Below, piece by piece: positions 30,711-40,524 of a DNA stretch of 64,000 bases (its first letter is position 1; each line of letters opens with the position of its first letter). Below the pieces are notes generated by a model. The model saw only the letters and a program-made list of their open reading frames with translations. It searched no databases and was not told the DNA's origin. Position numbers and translations under genes: made by a program. The DNA comes from Comamonadaceae bacterium OS-1 (GTDB lineage Bacteria; Pseudomonadota; Gammaproteobacteria; Burkholderiales; Burkholderiaceae_C): assembly GCA_027923965.1 (NCBI GenBank), contig AP026969.1, positions 558,001 to 622,000 of the forward strand, read 5' to 3'.

Positions 30711-31802
30711 ATGCCTTTCTCAGAACAACAGGTGCTGGACGCGGTCAAAAGCGTCATTGATCCCAACACCGGCACCGATTTCGTATCCACCAAAGCCATC
30801 CGCGGCCTGAGCGTGCAGGGGGCCGATGTGTCATTCGGCATCGAGCTGGGCTACCCCGCCCAAAGCCAGCACGCCGCCCTGAAAGCTGCGCTGGTGGCTG
30901 CGGTGCAGGCATTGCCCGGTATTGGCCAAATCAACGTCAACATCACCACCAAAATCTCCGCCCACGCCGTGCAGCGTGGTGTGCAGCTCCTGCCCGGTGT
31001 GAAGAACATCGTGGCCGTGGCTTCGGGCAAAGGCGGCGTGGGCAAGAGCACCACCGCCGTGAACCTGGCGCTGGCCCTGGCGGCCGAAGGTGCCCGCGTG
31101 GGCCTGCTGGATGCCGACATCTACGGCCCCAGCCTGCCCATGATGCTGGGCATCCAGGGCAAGCCCGAGAGCCTGGATGGCAAGAACATGGAACCCATGC
31201 AAAACCACGGCGTACAGGCCATGTCGATCGGTTTCCTGGTAGACCAGGACCAGGCCATGGTCTGGCGCGGCCCCATGGCCACCCAGGCGCTGGAGCAGTT
31301 GCTGCGCCAGACGAACTGGAAGGATCTGGACTACCTGGTCGTAGACATGCCGCCCGGCACCGGCGACATCCAGCTCACCCTGAGCCAGCGCGTGCCCATG
31401 ACCGGCGCGGTCATCGTCACCACGCCGCAAGACATTGCCCTGCTGGATGCGCGCAAGGGCATCAAGATGTTTGAGAAGGTCGGCGTGCCGATCCTGGGCA
31501 TCGTGGAAAACATGGCCGTGCACGTGTGCAGCCACTGTGGCCACGTGGAGCACATCTTCGGGGCCGATGGCGGCAAGAAGATGGCCGCCGAATACGGCAT
31601 GGACTACCTGGGCGCGCTGCCGCTGAACATGCAGATCCGCGTGCAGGCCGACGGTGGCCAGCCCACCGTGGTGGCCGAGCCCGACGGCGAGATCGCCGCC
31701 CTGTACAAGGCCATTGCTCGCCAGGTGGCGGTGTCGATTGCGGGGAAAAACAAAGACTTTTCGTCGAAATTCCCAACGATTTCCATCAGCAAAGATACGT
31801 GA
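30711..31802 (+). CDS. apbC: Iron-sulfur cluster carrier protein ApbC (Mrp/NBP35 family)
   Basis: This 363-residue protein has an N-terminal MIP18/DUF59 domain (about residues 1-85) and a deviant-Walker P-loop ATPase domain with GKGGVGKSTTAVNLA, LLDADIYGPSLP, and DMPPGTGDIQLTL. The CxxC motif CSHCGH (about residues 270-275), where dimers bridge a [4Fe-4S] cluster, is intact. ApbC delivers Fe-S clusters to apo-enzymes in the cytoplasm. The downstream formate dehydrogenase is rich in Fe-S clusters, although a hairpin and a LysR gene intervene. Identification is secure. Confidence 0.95.
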   Translation: MPFSEQQVLDAVKSVIDPNTGTDFVSTKAIRGLSVQGADVSFGIELGYPAQSQHAALKAALVAAVQALPGIGQINVNITTKISAHAVQRGVQLLPGVKNIVAVASGKGGVGKSTTAVNLALALAAEGARVGLLDADIYGPSLPMMLGIQGKPESLDGKNMEPMQNHGVQAMSIGFLVDQDQAMVWRGPMATQALEQLLRQTNWKDLDYLVVDMPPGTGDIQLTLSQRVPMTGAVIVTTPQDIALLDARKGIKMFEKVGVPILGIVENMAVHVCSHCGHVEHIFGADGGKKMAAEYGMDYLGALPLNMQIRVQADGGQPTVVAEPDGEIAALYKAIARQVAVSIAGKNKDFSSKFPTISISKDT

Positions 31803-31841
31803 AACCAATAGCCCCCACGCTCCGCACTGCGTGTCTGCGCT

Positions 31842-31857
31842 GCCCCCCAAGGGGGCC
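31842..31857 (+). terminator. C-run/G-run hairpin after apbC
   Basis: GCCCCCCAAGGGGGCC forms a compact G/C hairpin between apbC and the LysR gene; no T-run follows. Confidence 0.4.
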
Positions 31858-31875
31858 GTTGCCTAGCGGCAAGCC

Positions 31876-32832
31876 ATGAACCTCATGGCCGCCATGCGCT
31901 ACTTCTCGGCGCTGCACGAGCACAAGCACTTTGGCCGCGCGGCCCTGGCCTGCCACATCACCCAGCCCGCGCTGTCCAACGCGCTCAAGGCGCTGGAAGA
32001 CGAGTTTGGCGTGGTCATCGTGCGCCGGGGCCGCAGCTACGAGGGGCTGACCCCCGAGGGCGAGCAGGTGCTGCTCACCGCGCACCGCATGCTGCACGAG
32101 CACGAGGTGTTGCAGCAGGCGCTGAAAAGCGAGGCCGATTACCCCCGGGGCCGCCTGCGCATGGGCGCGATTCCCACGGCCGTGCCCGTGCTGTCGCGGT
32201 TTGCGGCCATGCTGCAGGCGCGGCACCCGGGCATCCAGCCGATGGTGCTGTCGCTGAGCTCGCTGGAGCTGGAGACGCGGCTGGAAGACCTGTCGCTGGA
32301 CCTGGCCCTGGGCTATACCGACCGCATGCACCAGCGCGCCGTCAAGCTGCAGGCCTGGCCGCAGTACGTTGAATACTATTTTCTGGTGCGCCGCGCCGCG
32401 CAACCGTACCCCGACGGCCTGCAGATGCGCGACCCGGTGGCCTGGCAGACCCTGGCCGATCTGCCGCTGTGCCTGCTGACCCCCGAGATGCACAACCGGA
32501 CCATCATGGACGCGGCCTTTGCCGCCGCGGGCATCCAGGTGGTGCCCGCCATCGAGACCAATTCCATCTTCTCGCTGGTGCTCAGCGTGGTGGACGGCAG
32601 CGTGTGCAGCGTGCTGCCTGGCGGTTTGCTGGCCGCCGTGCTGGCCTACCGTGAACTGGAAGCGCTGCCGTTGGTGGCGCCCGAGGTACGCACCCCCATC
32701 GGCTTCATGGCCCCCACCGTGGTGCGCCCCTCGCGCGCCATGCAGGCGGCCCTGGCGCTGGCCGAGTCGCCCGACTGGCTGCGCCACGTGGGTGCCCACA
32801 GCGGGCAGCTGGCCGGGGCCTGGCCGCTGTAG
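31876..32832 (+). CDS. LysR-family regulator of the formate module (FdsR-like)
   Basis: This 318-residue LysR protein has its helix-turn-helix in the first 60 residues (KHFGRAALACHITQPALSNALKALEDEFG) and an effector domain thereafter. It sits immediately upstream of, and on the same strand as, an OFA-type transporter and fdsGBA. In other betaproteobacteria, fds operons are accompanied by a LysR regulator, so control of formate oxidation is the natural inference from position. No fds-specific residue can be pointed to. The start MNLMAAMRYF follows a GC-rich hairpin; Met4 is an alternative. Confidence 0.82.
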   Translation: MNLMAAMRYFSALHEHKHFGRAALACHITQPALSNALKALEDEFGVVIVRRGRSYEGLTPEGEQVLLTAHRMLHEHEVLQQALKSEADYPRGRLRMGAIPTAVPVLSRFAAMLQARHPGIQPMVLSLSSLELETRLEDLSLDLALGYTDRMHQRAVKLQAWPQYVEYYFLVRRAAQPYPDGLQMRDPVAWQTLADLPLCLLTPEMHNRTIMDAAFAAAGIQVVPAIETNSIFSLVLSVVDGSVCSVLPGGLLAAVLAYRELEALPLVAPEVRTPIGFMAPTVVRPSRAMQAALALAESPDWLRHVGAHSGQLAGAWPL

Positions 32833-32842
32833 TTGGGGTGGA

Positions 32843-32917
32843 TGATTGCTATTGTTTTTAACTATAAAAATAGTAGCTTCTCATGCTTATTGAATAAGCA
32901 CAGGCTGCCGATTTAAT
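32843..32917. repeat. Dispersed repeat copy after the LysR gene
   Basis: GATTGCTATTGTTTTTAACT and AAAAATAGTAGCTTCTCATG, then CTTATTGAATAAGCACAGGC and a CCGATTTAA tail. This is one of the most complete copies. It fills the first part of the gap before the MFS gene and could act as a terminator hairpin. Confidence 0.8.
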
Positions 32918-33006
32918 GCCTGAGAAAAAGCCCTGAAATGCCCAGCCCACCGGGGGCTGCTGCGCTGCACCATTCGCACTTTGAATCACCCCATGTAGAG
33001 ATTCCA

Positions 33007-33036
33007 TTGGACCCAGCCGGACCGCGCCTGTACAAA
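33007..33036 (+). promoter_or_regulatory. Possible sigma-70 promoter of the OFA-fds operon
   Basis: TTGGAC and TACAAA are separated by 18 bases, about 65 bp upstream of the transporter start. A LysR-type activator site would be expected just upstream. Prediction by eye only. Confidence 0.35.
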
Positions 33037-33099
33037 CCGCTCCGACACGATGAAATCCGCCGCATACCCGGTGGATATAAAAAAACGGAGACACATCCC

Positions 33100-34731
33100 A
33101 TGGCAGGATTCCTGGACAAAGAGGGCACCATCGCGGGCCCTGGATTCAACCGCTGGCTGGTGCCCCCCGCAGCACTGGCCATCCATCTGTGCATCGGCAT
33201 GGCTTATGGTTTTTCGGTCTTCTGGCTGCCTTTATCCAAGGCGCTGGGGATCAAGGAAAGTATCAAATGTGGACCCGAAATTGGCTTCTTCCAGGAGCTG
33301 TTTGTCACCAACTGCGATTGGAAAATCTCGACCCTGGGCTGGATGTACACCCTGTTTTTCGTGCTGCTGGGTTCGTCTGCGGCGCTGTGGGGCGGCTGGC
33401 TGGAGCGCGCCGGTCCGCGCAAGGCCGGTGTGGTGGCCGCGCTGTGCTGGTGCGGCGGCATGCTGATTTCGGCCCTGGGCATCCACCTGCACCAGTTCTG
33501 GCTGATGCTGCTGGGCTCGGGCGTGATCGGCGGCATCGGCCTGGGGCTAGGCTACATCTCCCCCGTGTCCACGCTGATCAAGTGGTTCCCTGACCGGCGC
33601 GGCATGGCCACTGGCATGGCCATCATGGGCTTTGGCGGCGGCGCGATGATCGGCAGCCCGCTGGCGGCGGATTTGATGAAGCATTTCGCCAGCGCGACCG
33701 ACGTGGGCGTGATGCAGTCCTTCATCGTGATGGCGCTGGTGTACTTTGTGTTCATGATGGCCGGAGCCATGGGCTACCGTGTGCCCGAAACCGGCTGGAA
33801 ACCCGCCGGTTGGACCCCGCCCGCACCCAGCGCCAGCAACAGCATGATCACCCAGCGCCACGTGCACGTCAGCAAGGTCTGGAGCATTCCCCAGTTCTGG
33901 CTGGTGTGGATGGTGCTGTGCATGAACGTCAGCGCCGGTATCGGCGTGATCGGCATGGCCTCGCCCATGCTGCAAGAGGTGTTTGGCGGCTCGCTGATCG
34001 GCCTGACGCAGAAGTACGGCGAGCTGGACAAAACCCAGCTGGCAGCGATTGCCACCGTGGCGGCGGGCTTTACCGCGCTGCTGAGTCTGTTCAACATCGG
34101 TGGGCGCTTTGTGTGGGCCAGCCTGTCCGACAAGCTGGGCCGCAAGATCACCTACGTGGTGTTCTTTGTGCTGGGCGGTGCCATGTACTTCAGCGTGCCC
34201 GGCAGCGCCGCCGCCGGCAGCATCCTGTTGTTTGTGGCCGCGCTGTGCGTGATTCTGAGCATGTACGGCGGCGGCTTTGCCACCGTGCCCGCCTACCTGG
34301 CCGACCTGTTTGGCACGCAAATGGTGGGTGCCATCCATGGCCGCCTGCTGACCGCCTGGGCCACCGCCGGCGTGCTGGGCCCTGTCGTGGTGAATTACAT
34401 GCGGGAATACCAGCTGGGCCTGGGCTTGCCGCGCGAACAGGTTTATAACCAGACCATGTACATCCTGATGGGCATGCTGGCGGTGGGCCTGGTGTGCAAC
34501 CTGCTGATCCGCCCGGTGGCCGACAAGTACTTTATGACCGATGCCGAACTCGCCGTAGAAAAACGCCTGGCGCATGAAAAAGCCGCCGGTTCCGAGCTGC
34601 GCGGCAGTGGCACCGGCAGCCGCACTGCGGTGAATCCGGCCTTCGTGGCGATGGCTTGGATGGCGGTGGCCTTGCCCCTGGGTTGGGGCATCTACCGCAC
34701 GCTGCTTAGCGTGGCCAAATTTTTCCATTGA
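33100..34731 (+). CDS. OFA-family MFS transporter (oxalate/formate antiporter-like)
   Basis: This 543-residue protein has twelve or more predicted helices. It carries OFA-like features: GMAYGFSVFWLPL in helix 1, LGYISPVSTLIKWFPDRRGMATGMAIMGFG (quoted in part) in the middle, and WASLSDKLGRK, an A-motif, in the second half. A ~35-residue insertion with two cysteines (C57 and C71 region) lies between helices 1 and 2. CGGAG precedes the ATG at 33100. Placement directly before fdsG suggests formate or oxalate/formate exchange supplying the dehydrogenase. Such long OFA proteins are frequent in betaproteobacteria. Substrate inferred from context. Confidence 0.82.
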   Translation: MAGFLDKEGTIAGPGFNRWLVPPAALAIHLCIGMAYGFSVFWLPLSKALGIKESIKCGPEIGFFQELFVTNCDWKISTLGWMYTLFFVLLGSSAALWGGWLERAGPRKAGVVAALCWCGGMLISALGIHLHQFWLMLLGSGVIGGIGLGLGYISPVSTLIKWFPDRRGMATGMAIMGFGGGAMIGSPLAADLMKHFASATDVGVMQSFIVMALVYFVFMMAGAMGYRVPETGWKPAGWTPPAPSASNSMITQRHVHVSKVWSIPQFWLVWMVLCMNVSAGIGVIGMASPMLQEVFGGSLIGLTQKYGELDKTQLAAIATVAAGFTALLSLFNIGGRFVWASLSDKLGRKITYVVFFVLGGAMYFSVPGSAAAGSILLFVAALCVILSMYGGGFATVPAYLADLFGTQMVGAIHGRLLTAWATAGVLGPVVVNYMREYQLGLGLPREQVYNQTMYILMGMLAVGLVCNLLIRPVADKYFMTDAELAVEKRLAHEKAAGSELRGSGTGSRTAVNPAFVAMAWMAVALPLGWGIYRTLLSVAKFFH

Positions 34732-34780
34732 CACTGCAACCAGAAGAGAGCGTCCATCGCCCCCATAGGCTAGCCCCACC

Positions 34781-35260
34781 ATGACACCTGACAACACCTT
34801 CGAAGCCGTTGCGACGGCAGTGGCTGCCCACCAGCACCTGCCCGGCGCGCTCATGCCCATGCTGCACGCGGTGCAGGATGCCGTGGGCTACATCCCCGCC
34901 GATGCGGTGCCCACCATCGCCAAGGCGCTGAACCTGTCCACCGCCGAGGTACACGGTGTGGTCACCTACTACCACCACTTCCGCTCTGCGCCTGCGGGCC
35001 GCCAGGTGGTGCAGATCTGCCGGGCCGAGTCCTGCCAGTCCATGGGGGGCGAGCAGCTGTGGGCCCACGCCTGCGTGCGCCTGGGCCTGCATGGCGACCA
35101 CCCCGGCACCACGCCAGACGGCGCGGTGACGCTGGAGCCCGTGTACTGCCTGGGCCTGTGCGCCTCGTCCCCGGCCATGGTGGTCGATGACAAGCTGCAT
35201 GCGCGCATGAATATCCAAAAATTCGACCGCCTGGTCGCCCAGGCCGGGAGCGCAGCATGA
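34781..35260 (+). CDS. fdsG: NAD-dependent formate dehydrogenase gamma subunit
   Basis: FdsG is the 159-residue NuoE-like thioredoxin-fold subunit carrying a [2Fe-2S] cluster, part of the soluble FdsABG(D) complex that oxidises formate with NAD+. The four ligand cysteines are at residues 80 and 85 (CRAESC) and 123 and 127 (CLGLC), the exact NuoE spacing. VHGVVTYYHHFR is a further family motif. It starts 49 bp after the transporter stop and its stop overlaps fdsB (ATGA), placing it first in the dehydrogenase operon. Confidence 0.93.
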   Translation: MTPDNTFEAVATAVAAHQHLPGALMPMLHAVQDAVGYIPADAVPTIAKALNLSTAEVHGVVTYYHHFRSAPAGRQVVQICRAESCQSMGGEQLWAHACVRLGLHGDHPGTTPDGAVTLEPVYCLGLCASSPAMVVDDKLHARMNIQKFDRLVAQAGSAA

Positions 35261-36798
35261 TTATTTACGTCCCCTGTGATTCGGCCTCGCTGGCCGTGGG
35301 CGCCGACGAAGTGGCCCTGGCCGTCCAGGCCGAGGCCGACCGGCGTGGCCTGGCCATCGAGTTGCGCCGCAACAGCTCGCGCGGCCTGTTCTGGCTGGAG
35401 CCGCTGGTCGAGGTGGTCACGCCCGCAGGCCGTATCGCCTTTGGCCCGGTGGCCGTGGAAGACGTGGCCAGCCTGTTCGATGCCGATTGGTCGTCCAGCC
35501 ACCCGCTGCACCTGGGCCGCCCGGAAGACATGCCCTTCCTGCAAAAGCAGGAGCGGCTGACTTTCGCCCGCATGGGTATCACGCGCCCGCTGTCGCTGGC
35601 CGACTACGAGGCTTTTGAGGGCTTTGCCGGTTTGCGCAAAGCCCTGCAGGTCAGCCCCGCCGAGGTGGTGCAGCAGGTGCTGGACTCGGGCCTGCGGGGC
35701 CGGGGCGGAGCGGCCTTTCCGGCGGGCATCAAATGGAAGACCGTGGCCGCCGTCCAGGCTACGAACAACCAGGCCGCGCAAAAGTACATCGTCTGCAATG
35801 CCGACGAGGGCGATTCGGGCACCTACTCGGACCGCATGACCATGGAGGGCGATCCCTTCATGCTCATCGAGGGCATGGCCATTGCGGCGGTGGCCACCGG
35901 GGCCACGCAGGGCTACGTGTACATCCGCTCCGAGTACCCGCACGCCGTGGCCACCATGCGCCGCGCGATTGAATTGGCCACTGCCGCAGGCTTTTTGGGC
36001 GACAAGCTGCTGGGCAGCGCGCACAGCTTCCACCTGCACGTGCGCATGGCCGCCGGTTCGTATGTGTGCGGCGAAGAAACCGCCATGCTGGAGAGCCTGG
36101 AGGGCAAGCGCGGCATCGTGCGCGCCAAGCCGCCGCTGCCCGCGCTCAGCGGCCTGTTTGGCAAGCCCACGGTGATCAACAACGTGATCACGCTGGCATC
36201 TGTGCCCATCATCCTGGCGCGCGGCGCGGCCTTCTACCGCAACTATGGCGTGGGCCGTTCGCACGGCACCTTGCCCATCCAGCTGGCGGGCAATATCAAA
36301 CACGGCGGCCTGGTGGAAAAAGCCTTTGGCGTGACCCTGCGCGAGCTGATGTTTGATTTTGGCGGTGGCTCGGCCAGTGGCCGCCCCATCAAGGCGGTGC
36401 AGGTGGGCGGGCCGCTGGGCGCGTACGTGCCCGAATCGCAGTGGGACATTCCACTGGACTACGAGGCCTACGCAGCGGTAGGCGCGGTGGTGGGCCACGG
36501 CGGCATCGTGGTGCACGACGACCGGGCCAACATGGCGCGGCTGGCCCGCTACGCCATGGAGTTCTGCGCCATCGAGTCCTGCGGCAAGTGCACGCCCTGC
36601 CGCATTGGCTCCACCCGCGGGGTCGAGGTGATAGACCGCATCCGCGACGGTGAAAACCGGCCCCAGCAGGTGGCCCTGCTGCGCGACCTGTGCGACACCA
36701 TGGTCCACGGCTCGCTGTGCGCCATGGGCGGCATGACACCGTTCCCGGTGCTGTCGGCACTGAACCACTACCCCCAAGACTTCGGTCTGCCCGTTTAA
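35257..36798 (+). CDS. fdsB: NAD-dependent formate dehydrogenase beta subunit
   Basis: FdsB (513 residues) is NuoF-like and passes electrons from the Fe-S chain through FMN to NAD+. An N-terminal thioredoxin-like domain (about 1-110) is fused to the flavin/NAD module with GLRGRGGAAFPAGIKW and CNADEGDSGTYSDR. A SLBB-like segment follows. The C-terminal [4Fe-4S] site has Cys 442, 445 and 448 in SCGKCTPCRIG, with the fourth Cys at 488 (GSLCAMGG). The start overlaps the fdsG stop; 16 bp separate it from fdsA. Complete and typical. Confidence 0.95.
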   Translation: MIIYVPCDSASLAVGADEVALAVQAEADRRGLAIELRRNSSRGLFWLEPLVEVVTPAGRIAFGPVAVEDVASLFDADWSSSHPLHLGRPEDMPFLQKQERLTFARMGITRPLSLADYEAFEGFAGLRKALQVSPAEVVQQVLDSGLRGRGGAAFPAGIKWKTVAAVQATNNQAAQKYIVCNADEGDSGTYSDRMTMEGDPFMLIEGMAIAAVATGATQGYVYIRSEYPHAVATMRRAIELATAAGFLGDKLLGSAHSFHLHVRMAAGSYVCGEETAMLESLEGKRGIVRAKPPLPALSGLFGKPTVINNVITLASVPIILARGAAFYRNYGVGRSHGTLPIQLAGNIKHGGLVEKAFGVTLRELMFDFGGGSASGRPIKAVQVGGPLGAYVPESQWDIPLDYEAYAAVGAVVGHGGIVVHDDRANMARLARYAMEFCAIESCGKCTPCRIGSTRGVEVIDRIRDGENRPQQVALLRDLCDTMVHGSLCAMGGMTPFPVLSALNHYPQDFGLPV

Positions 36799-36814
36799 TC
36801 GCCTGGAGCAAACC

Positions 36815-39685
36815 ATGCACACCCATACAGAAATTGACTTCGGCACCCCCCTGCGCACCTCCACGCAAGAGGTCACGCTAGAGATCGACGGCGAATCCGT
36901 CACCGTGCCCGCAGGCACCTCGCTGATGCGCGCGGCAGTGGACGCGGGCATCAACGTGCCCAAGCTCTGCGCCACCGACAGCCTGGAGCCGTTTGGCTCT
37001 TGCCGCCTGTGCCTGGTGGAAGTGGAGGGCCGCAAGGGCTACCCGGCATCCTGCACCACGCTGGTCGAATCCGGCATGAAAGTGCGCACCCAAAGCCCCA
37101 AGCTGCAGGAACTGCGCAAGGGCGTGATGGAGCTGTACATCTCTGACCACCCCCTCGACTGCCTGACCTGCGCCGCCAACGGCGACTGCGAGCTGCAGGA
37201 CATGGCGGGTGTGACCGGCCTGCGCGAAGTGCGTTACGGCATGGAGGGTGCCAACCACTTCCATGCCAAGAAGGACGAGTCCAACCCGTACTTCACCTAC
37301 GACCCGGCCAAGTGCATCGTCTGCAACCGCTGCGTGCGCGCCTGCGAAGAAACCCAGGGCACGTTTGCGCTGACCATCTCGGGCCGGGGTTTTGAGTCCC
37401 GCGTGTCGGCCGGGCAAGACCAGCCGTTCATGGAATCGGACTGCGTGAGCTGCGGGGCCTGCGTCTCGGCCTGCCCCACCGCCACCCTGCAGGAAAAAAC
37501 CGTCATCATGATGGGCCAGCCCGAGCACAGCAAGATCACCACCTGCGCCTACTGCGGCGTGGGCTGCGCCTTCAAGGCCGAAATGAAGGGCAATGAAGTC
37601 GTGCGCATGGTGCCGTGGAAAGACGGCAAGGCCAACGACGGCCACTCCTGCGTCAAAGGCCGCTTCGCCTGGGGCTACGCCACCCACAAGGACCGCATCA
37701 CCACCCCGATGATCCGCAAGAGCATCACCGACCCCTGGCAGGTGGTGGGCTGGGACGAAGCCATTGGCTACGCCGCCAGCGAGTTCCGCCGCATCCAGGC
37801 CAAGCATGGGCGCGACTCCATCGGCGGCATCACCTCGTCGCGCTGCACCAACGAAGAAACCTACCTGGTGCAAAAGCTGGTGCGCGCCGCCTTTGGCAAC
37901 AACAACGTGGACACCTGCGCCCGGGTTTGCCACTCGCCCACCGGCTACGGCCTGGGCCAGACCTTTGGCACCTCGGCCGGTACCCAGACCTTCAAGTCGG
38001 TAGAGCAGGCCGACGTGATCATGGTCATCGGTGCCAACCCCACCGACGGCCACCCGGTGTTTGCCTCGCGCATGAAAAAGCGCCTGCGCGAAGGTGCCAA
38101 GCTGATCATCGTGGACCCGCGCACCATCGACATGGTGCGTTCGCCCCACGTGCAGGCCGACTACCACTTGAAGCTCAAGCCCGGCACCAACGTGGCGGTG
38201 ATTTCCGCCCTGGCCCACGTGGTGGTCACCGAGGGCCTGCTGGCCAGCGCCTACATTGCCGAGCGCTGCGACGACAAGTCCTTCCAGCAGTGGCGCGACT
38301 TTGTGGCCAAGCCCGAGAACTCGCCCGAGGCTCTGGAAGAGGTGACCGGCGTGCCCGCTGCCGACCTGCGCGCTGCCGCCCGCCTGTACGCTACCGGCGG
38401 CAATGCCGCCATCTACTACGGCCTGGGGGTCACCGAGCATTCGCAAGGCTCCACCATGGTGATGGGCATTGCCAACCTGGCCATGGCCACCGGCAATGTG
38501 GGCCGCGAAGGCGTGGGTGTGAACCCGCTGCGCGGCCAGAATAATGTGCAGGGCGCGTGCGACATGGGCTCGTTCCCGCACGAGCTGCCAGGCTACCGCC
38601 ATATCTCCGACTCCACCGTGCGCGGCGAATTCGAGGCCGCCTGGGGCGTGTCGCTGCAGGCCGAACCCGGCTTGCGCATCCCCAATATGTTCGATGCCGC
38701 GCTGTCGGGCAGCTTCATGGGCCTGTACTGCGAAGGCGAGGACATCGTGCAGTCCGACCCCAACACCCAGCACGTGGTGGCGGCACTAAGCGCTATGGAA
38801 TGCATCGTGGTGCAAGACATCTTTTTGAACGAAACCGCCAAGTACGCCCATGTGTTCCTGCCCGGCGCGTCCTTCCTGGAAAAAGACGGCACCTTCACCA
38901 ACGCCGAGCGCCGCATCTCCCGCGTGCGCAAGGTCATGCCACCCAAGGCTGGCCTGGCCGACTGGGAAGTCACCGTCAAATTGGCCAACGCCCTGGGCTA
39001 CCCCATGGCCTACAAGCACCCCCGCGAGATCATGGCCGAAATTGCCTCGCTGACCCCCACCTTCCACGGCGTGAGCTACGAAAAGATCGACCAGCACGGC
39101 AGCGTGCAGTGGCCCTGCAACGAAGACACCGCCGAGCTGGGCACCGAGACCATGCACCGCGACAAGTTTGTGCGCGGCAAGGGGCGCTTCATCATCACCC
39201 AGTACGTGGCTACCGAAGAGAAGGTCACCCGCAAGTTCCCACTGCTGCTGACCACCGGGCGCATCCTGTCGCAGTACAACGTGGGCGCGCAAACCCGCCG
39301 CACCGAAAACGTCCAATGGCACAGCGAAGACCGGCTGGAAATCCACCCGCACGACGCCGAAGAGCGGGGCATCCGACCAGACGACTGGGTGGGCATCCAA
39401 AGCCGTGCGGGCACCACCGTGCTGCGCGCCCTGGTCACCGAGCGCATGCAGCCCGGCGTGGTCTACACCACCTTCCACTTCCCCGAGTCGGGGGCCAACG
39501 TCATCACCACCGACAACTCCGACTGGGCCACCAACTGCCCCGAGTACAAGGTCACCGCCGTGCAGGTGATGCCGGTGGCGCAGCCGTCCGAATGGCAAAA
39601 ATCCTACGCCACGTTCAACCAGAACCAGCTGGACCTGCTACAGGCAGCCTCCCACAAGCCGGTGCTGGCCGACGCGATCAAATAG
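36815..39685 (+). CDS. fdsA: NAD-dependent formate dehydrogenase alpha subunit (Mo/W)
   Basis: FdsA (956 residues) holds the molybdenum bis-MGD centre where formate is oxidised to CO2. The N-terminus is NuoG-like: a [2Fe-2S] ferredoxin domain (CATDSLEPFGSCRLC) and a His/Cys3 site (HPLDCLTCAANGDC). Two ferredoxin-type clusters (CIVCNRCVRAC and CVSCGACVSAC) follow, then the proximal cluster CAYCGVGC. The Mo-ligand is Cys372 in CARVCHSPTG, a cysteine rather than selenocysteine, followed by the conserved His373. The C-terminal molybdopterin-dinucleotide domain includes NVGAQTRRTENVQWHSE. Expression requires FdhD, encoded next. Confidence 0.96.
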   Translation: MHTHTEIDFGTPLRTSTQEVTLEIDGESVTVPAGTSLMRAAVDAGINVPKLCATDSLEPFGSCRLCLVEVEGRKGYPASCTTLVESGMKVRTQSPKLQELRKGVMELYISDHPLDCLTCAANGDCELQDMAGVTGLREVRYGMEGANHFHAKKDESNPYFTYDPAKCIVCNRCVRACEETQGTFALTISGRGFESRVSAGQDQPFMESDCVSCGACVSACPTATLQEKTVIMMGQPEHSKITTCAYCGVGCAFKAEMKGNEVVRMVPWKDGKANDGHSCVKGRFAWGYATHKDRITTPMIRKSITDPWQVVGWDEAIGYAASEFRRIQAKHGRDSIGGITSSRCTNEETYLVQKLVRAAFGNNNVDTCARVCHSPTGYGLGQTFGTSAGTQTFKSVEQADVIMVIGANPTDGHPVFASRMKKRLREGAKLIIVDPRTIDMVRSPHVQADYHLKLKPGTNVAVISALAHVVVTEGLLASAYIAERCDDKSFQQWRDFVAKPENSPEALEEVTGVPAADLRAAARLYATGGNAAIYYGLGVTEHSQGSTMVMGIANLAMATGNVGREGVGVNPLRGQNNVQGACDMGSFPHELPGYRHISDSTVRGEFEAAWGVSLQAEPGLRIPNMFDAALSGSFMGLYCEGEDIVQSDPNTQHVVAALSAMECIVVQDIFLNETAKYAHVFLPGASFLEKDGTFTNAERRISRVRKVMPPKAGLADWEVTVKLANALGYPMAYKHPREIMAEIASLTPTFHGVSYEKIDQHGSVQWPCNEDTAELGTETMHRDKFVRGKGRFIITQYVATEEKVTRKFPLLLTTGRILSQYNVGAQTRRTENVQWHSEDRLEIHPHDAEERGIRPDDWVGIQSRAGTTVLRALVTERMQPGVVYTTFHFPESGANVITTDNSDWATNCPEYKVTAVQVMPVAQPSEWQKSYATFNQNQLDLLQAASHKPVLADAIK

Positions 39686-39687
39686 CC

Positions 39688-40524
39688 ATGCAGCGCACCG
39701 AGCCTAACCACCCCGTACCCGGTGGCCGCCCCGCCGCCGTGGTGGGTGTGCGCGCGGGCCAGGTGTTTGCCGCGACTGACTGGGTGGCCCTGGAGGTGGC
39801 CGTGGCGCTGGAATACAACGGCATCTCGCACGCGGTGATGATGGCCAGCCCCACGGACCTGGAAGACTTTGCCCGCGGCTTCTCGCTCACCGAGGGCATC
39901 GTGGACACGGTGGACCAGATCCGCGGCATCGAGCTGGTGGAGTCGCCGCTGGGCCACACGCTGCAGATCGAAATGGCCGCCGCCTGCTTCGCCCGCCTCA
40001 AAGACCGCCGCCGCAGCCTCACCGGCCGCACTGGCTGTGGCCTGTGCGGCACCGACAGCCTGGCCCACGCCGTGCGCCGCCCCGCGCCGGTGGCCGCGCC
40101 TGCCACCCCCTTCGCCATCGCGGCAGTCGCCCGCGCCCTGGCCGCCCTGCGCAGCCAGCAGCACCTGCTGGATGCCACCGGTGCCACCCACGCCGCCGCC
40201 TGGTGCCATGCCGACGGCAGCATCGCCCTGGTGCGCGAAGACGTAGGCCGCCACAACGCGCTGGACAAGCTGGTCGGCGCTTTGTCGGTTGCCCAACTGG
40301 ATGCCCCCAGCGGCTTCATCGTCGTCACCAGCCGCGCCAGCTTCGAGATGGTGCAAAAAGCCGCCTGCGCCGGTGTCGCCCTGCTGGCCGCCATCTCCGG
40401 CGTCACCGCCCTGGCGATTGACGTGGCCCAGGCCGCAGGCATCACCTTGTTGGGCTTTGCACGCGGCGACAACGCCAGCGTGTACAGCCACCCCGAACAG
40501 ATCCAACTGGAACCGCCCCCATGA
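39688..40524 (+). CDS. fdhD: Formate dehydrogenase accessory sulfurtransferase FdhD (FdsC)
   Basis: The 278-residue protein sulfurates the molybdenum cofactor of FdsA by relaying sulfur from a cysteine desulfurase. The functional CxxC loop is TGCGLCGTDS (Cys117, Cys120). Other family segments are EDFARGFSLTEGIV, REDVGRHNALDKLVG and TSRASFEMVQKAA. The ATG at 39688 comes two bases after the fdsA stop. The open frame continues much further upstream antisense-free within fdsA but is not coding there. Its stop overlaps the fdsD start (ATGA). Confidence 0.95.
   Translation: MQRTEPNHPVPGGRPAAVVGVRAGQVFAATDWVALEVAVALEYNGISHAVMMASPTDLEDFARGFSLTEGIVDTVDQIRGIELVESPLGHTLQIEMAAACFARLKDRRRSLTGRTGCGLCGTDSLAHAVRRPAPVAAPATPFAIAAVARALAALRSQQHLLDATGATHAAAWCHADGSIALVREDVGRHNALDKLVGALSVAQLDAPSGFIVVTSRASFEMVQKAACAGVALLAAISGVTALAIDVAQAAGITLLGFARGDNASVYSHPEQIQLEPPP

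Noticed and set aside
38557..40524. 655-residue version of FdhD beginning inside fdsA
   Set aside because: The upstream part overlaps fdsA in another frame and is Arg/His-rich; FdhD homology begins at ATG 39688.
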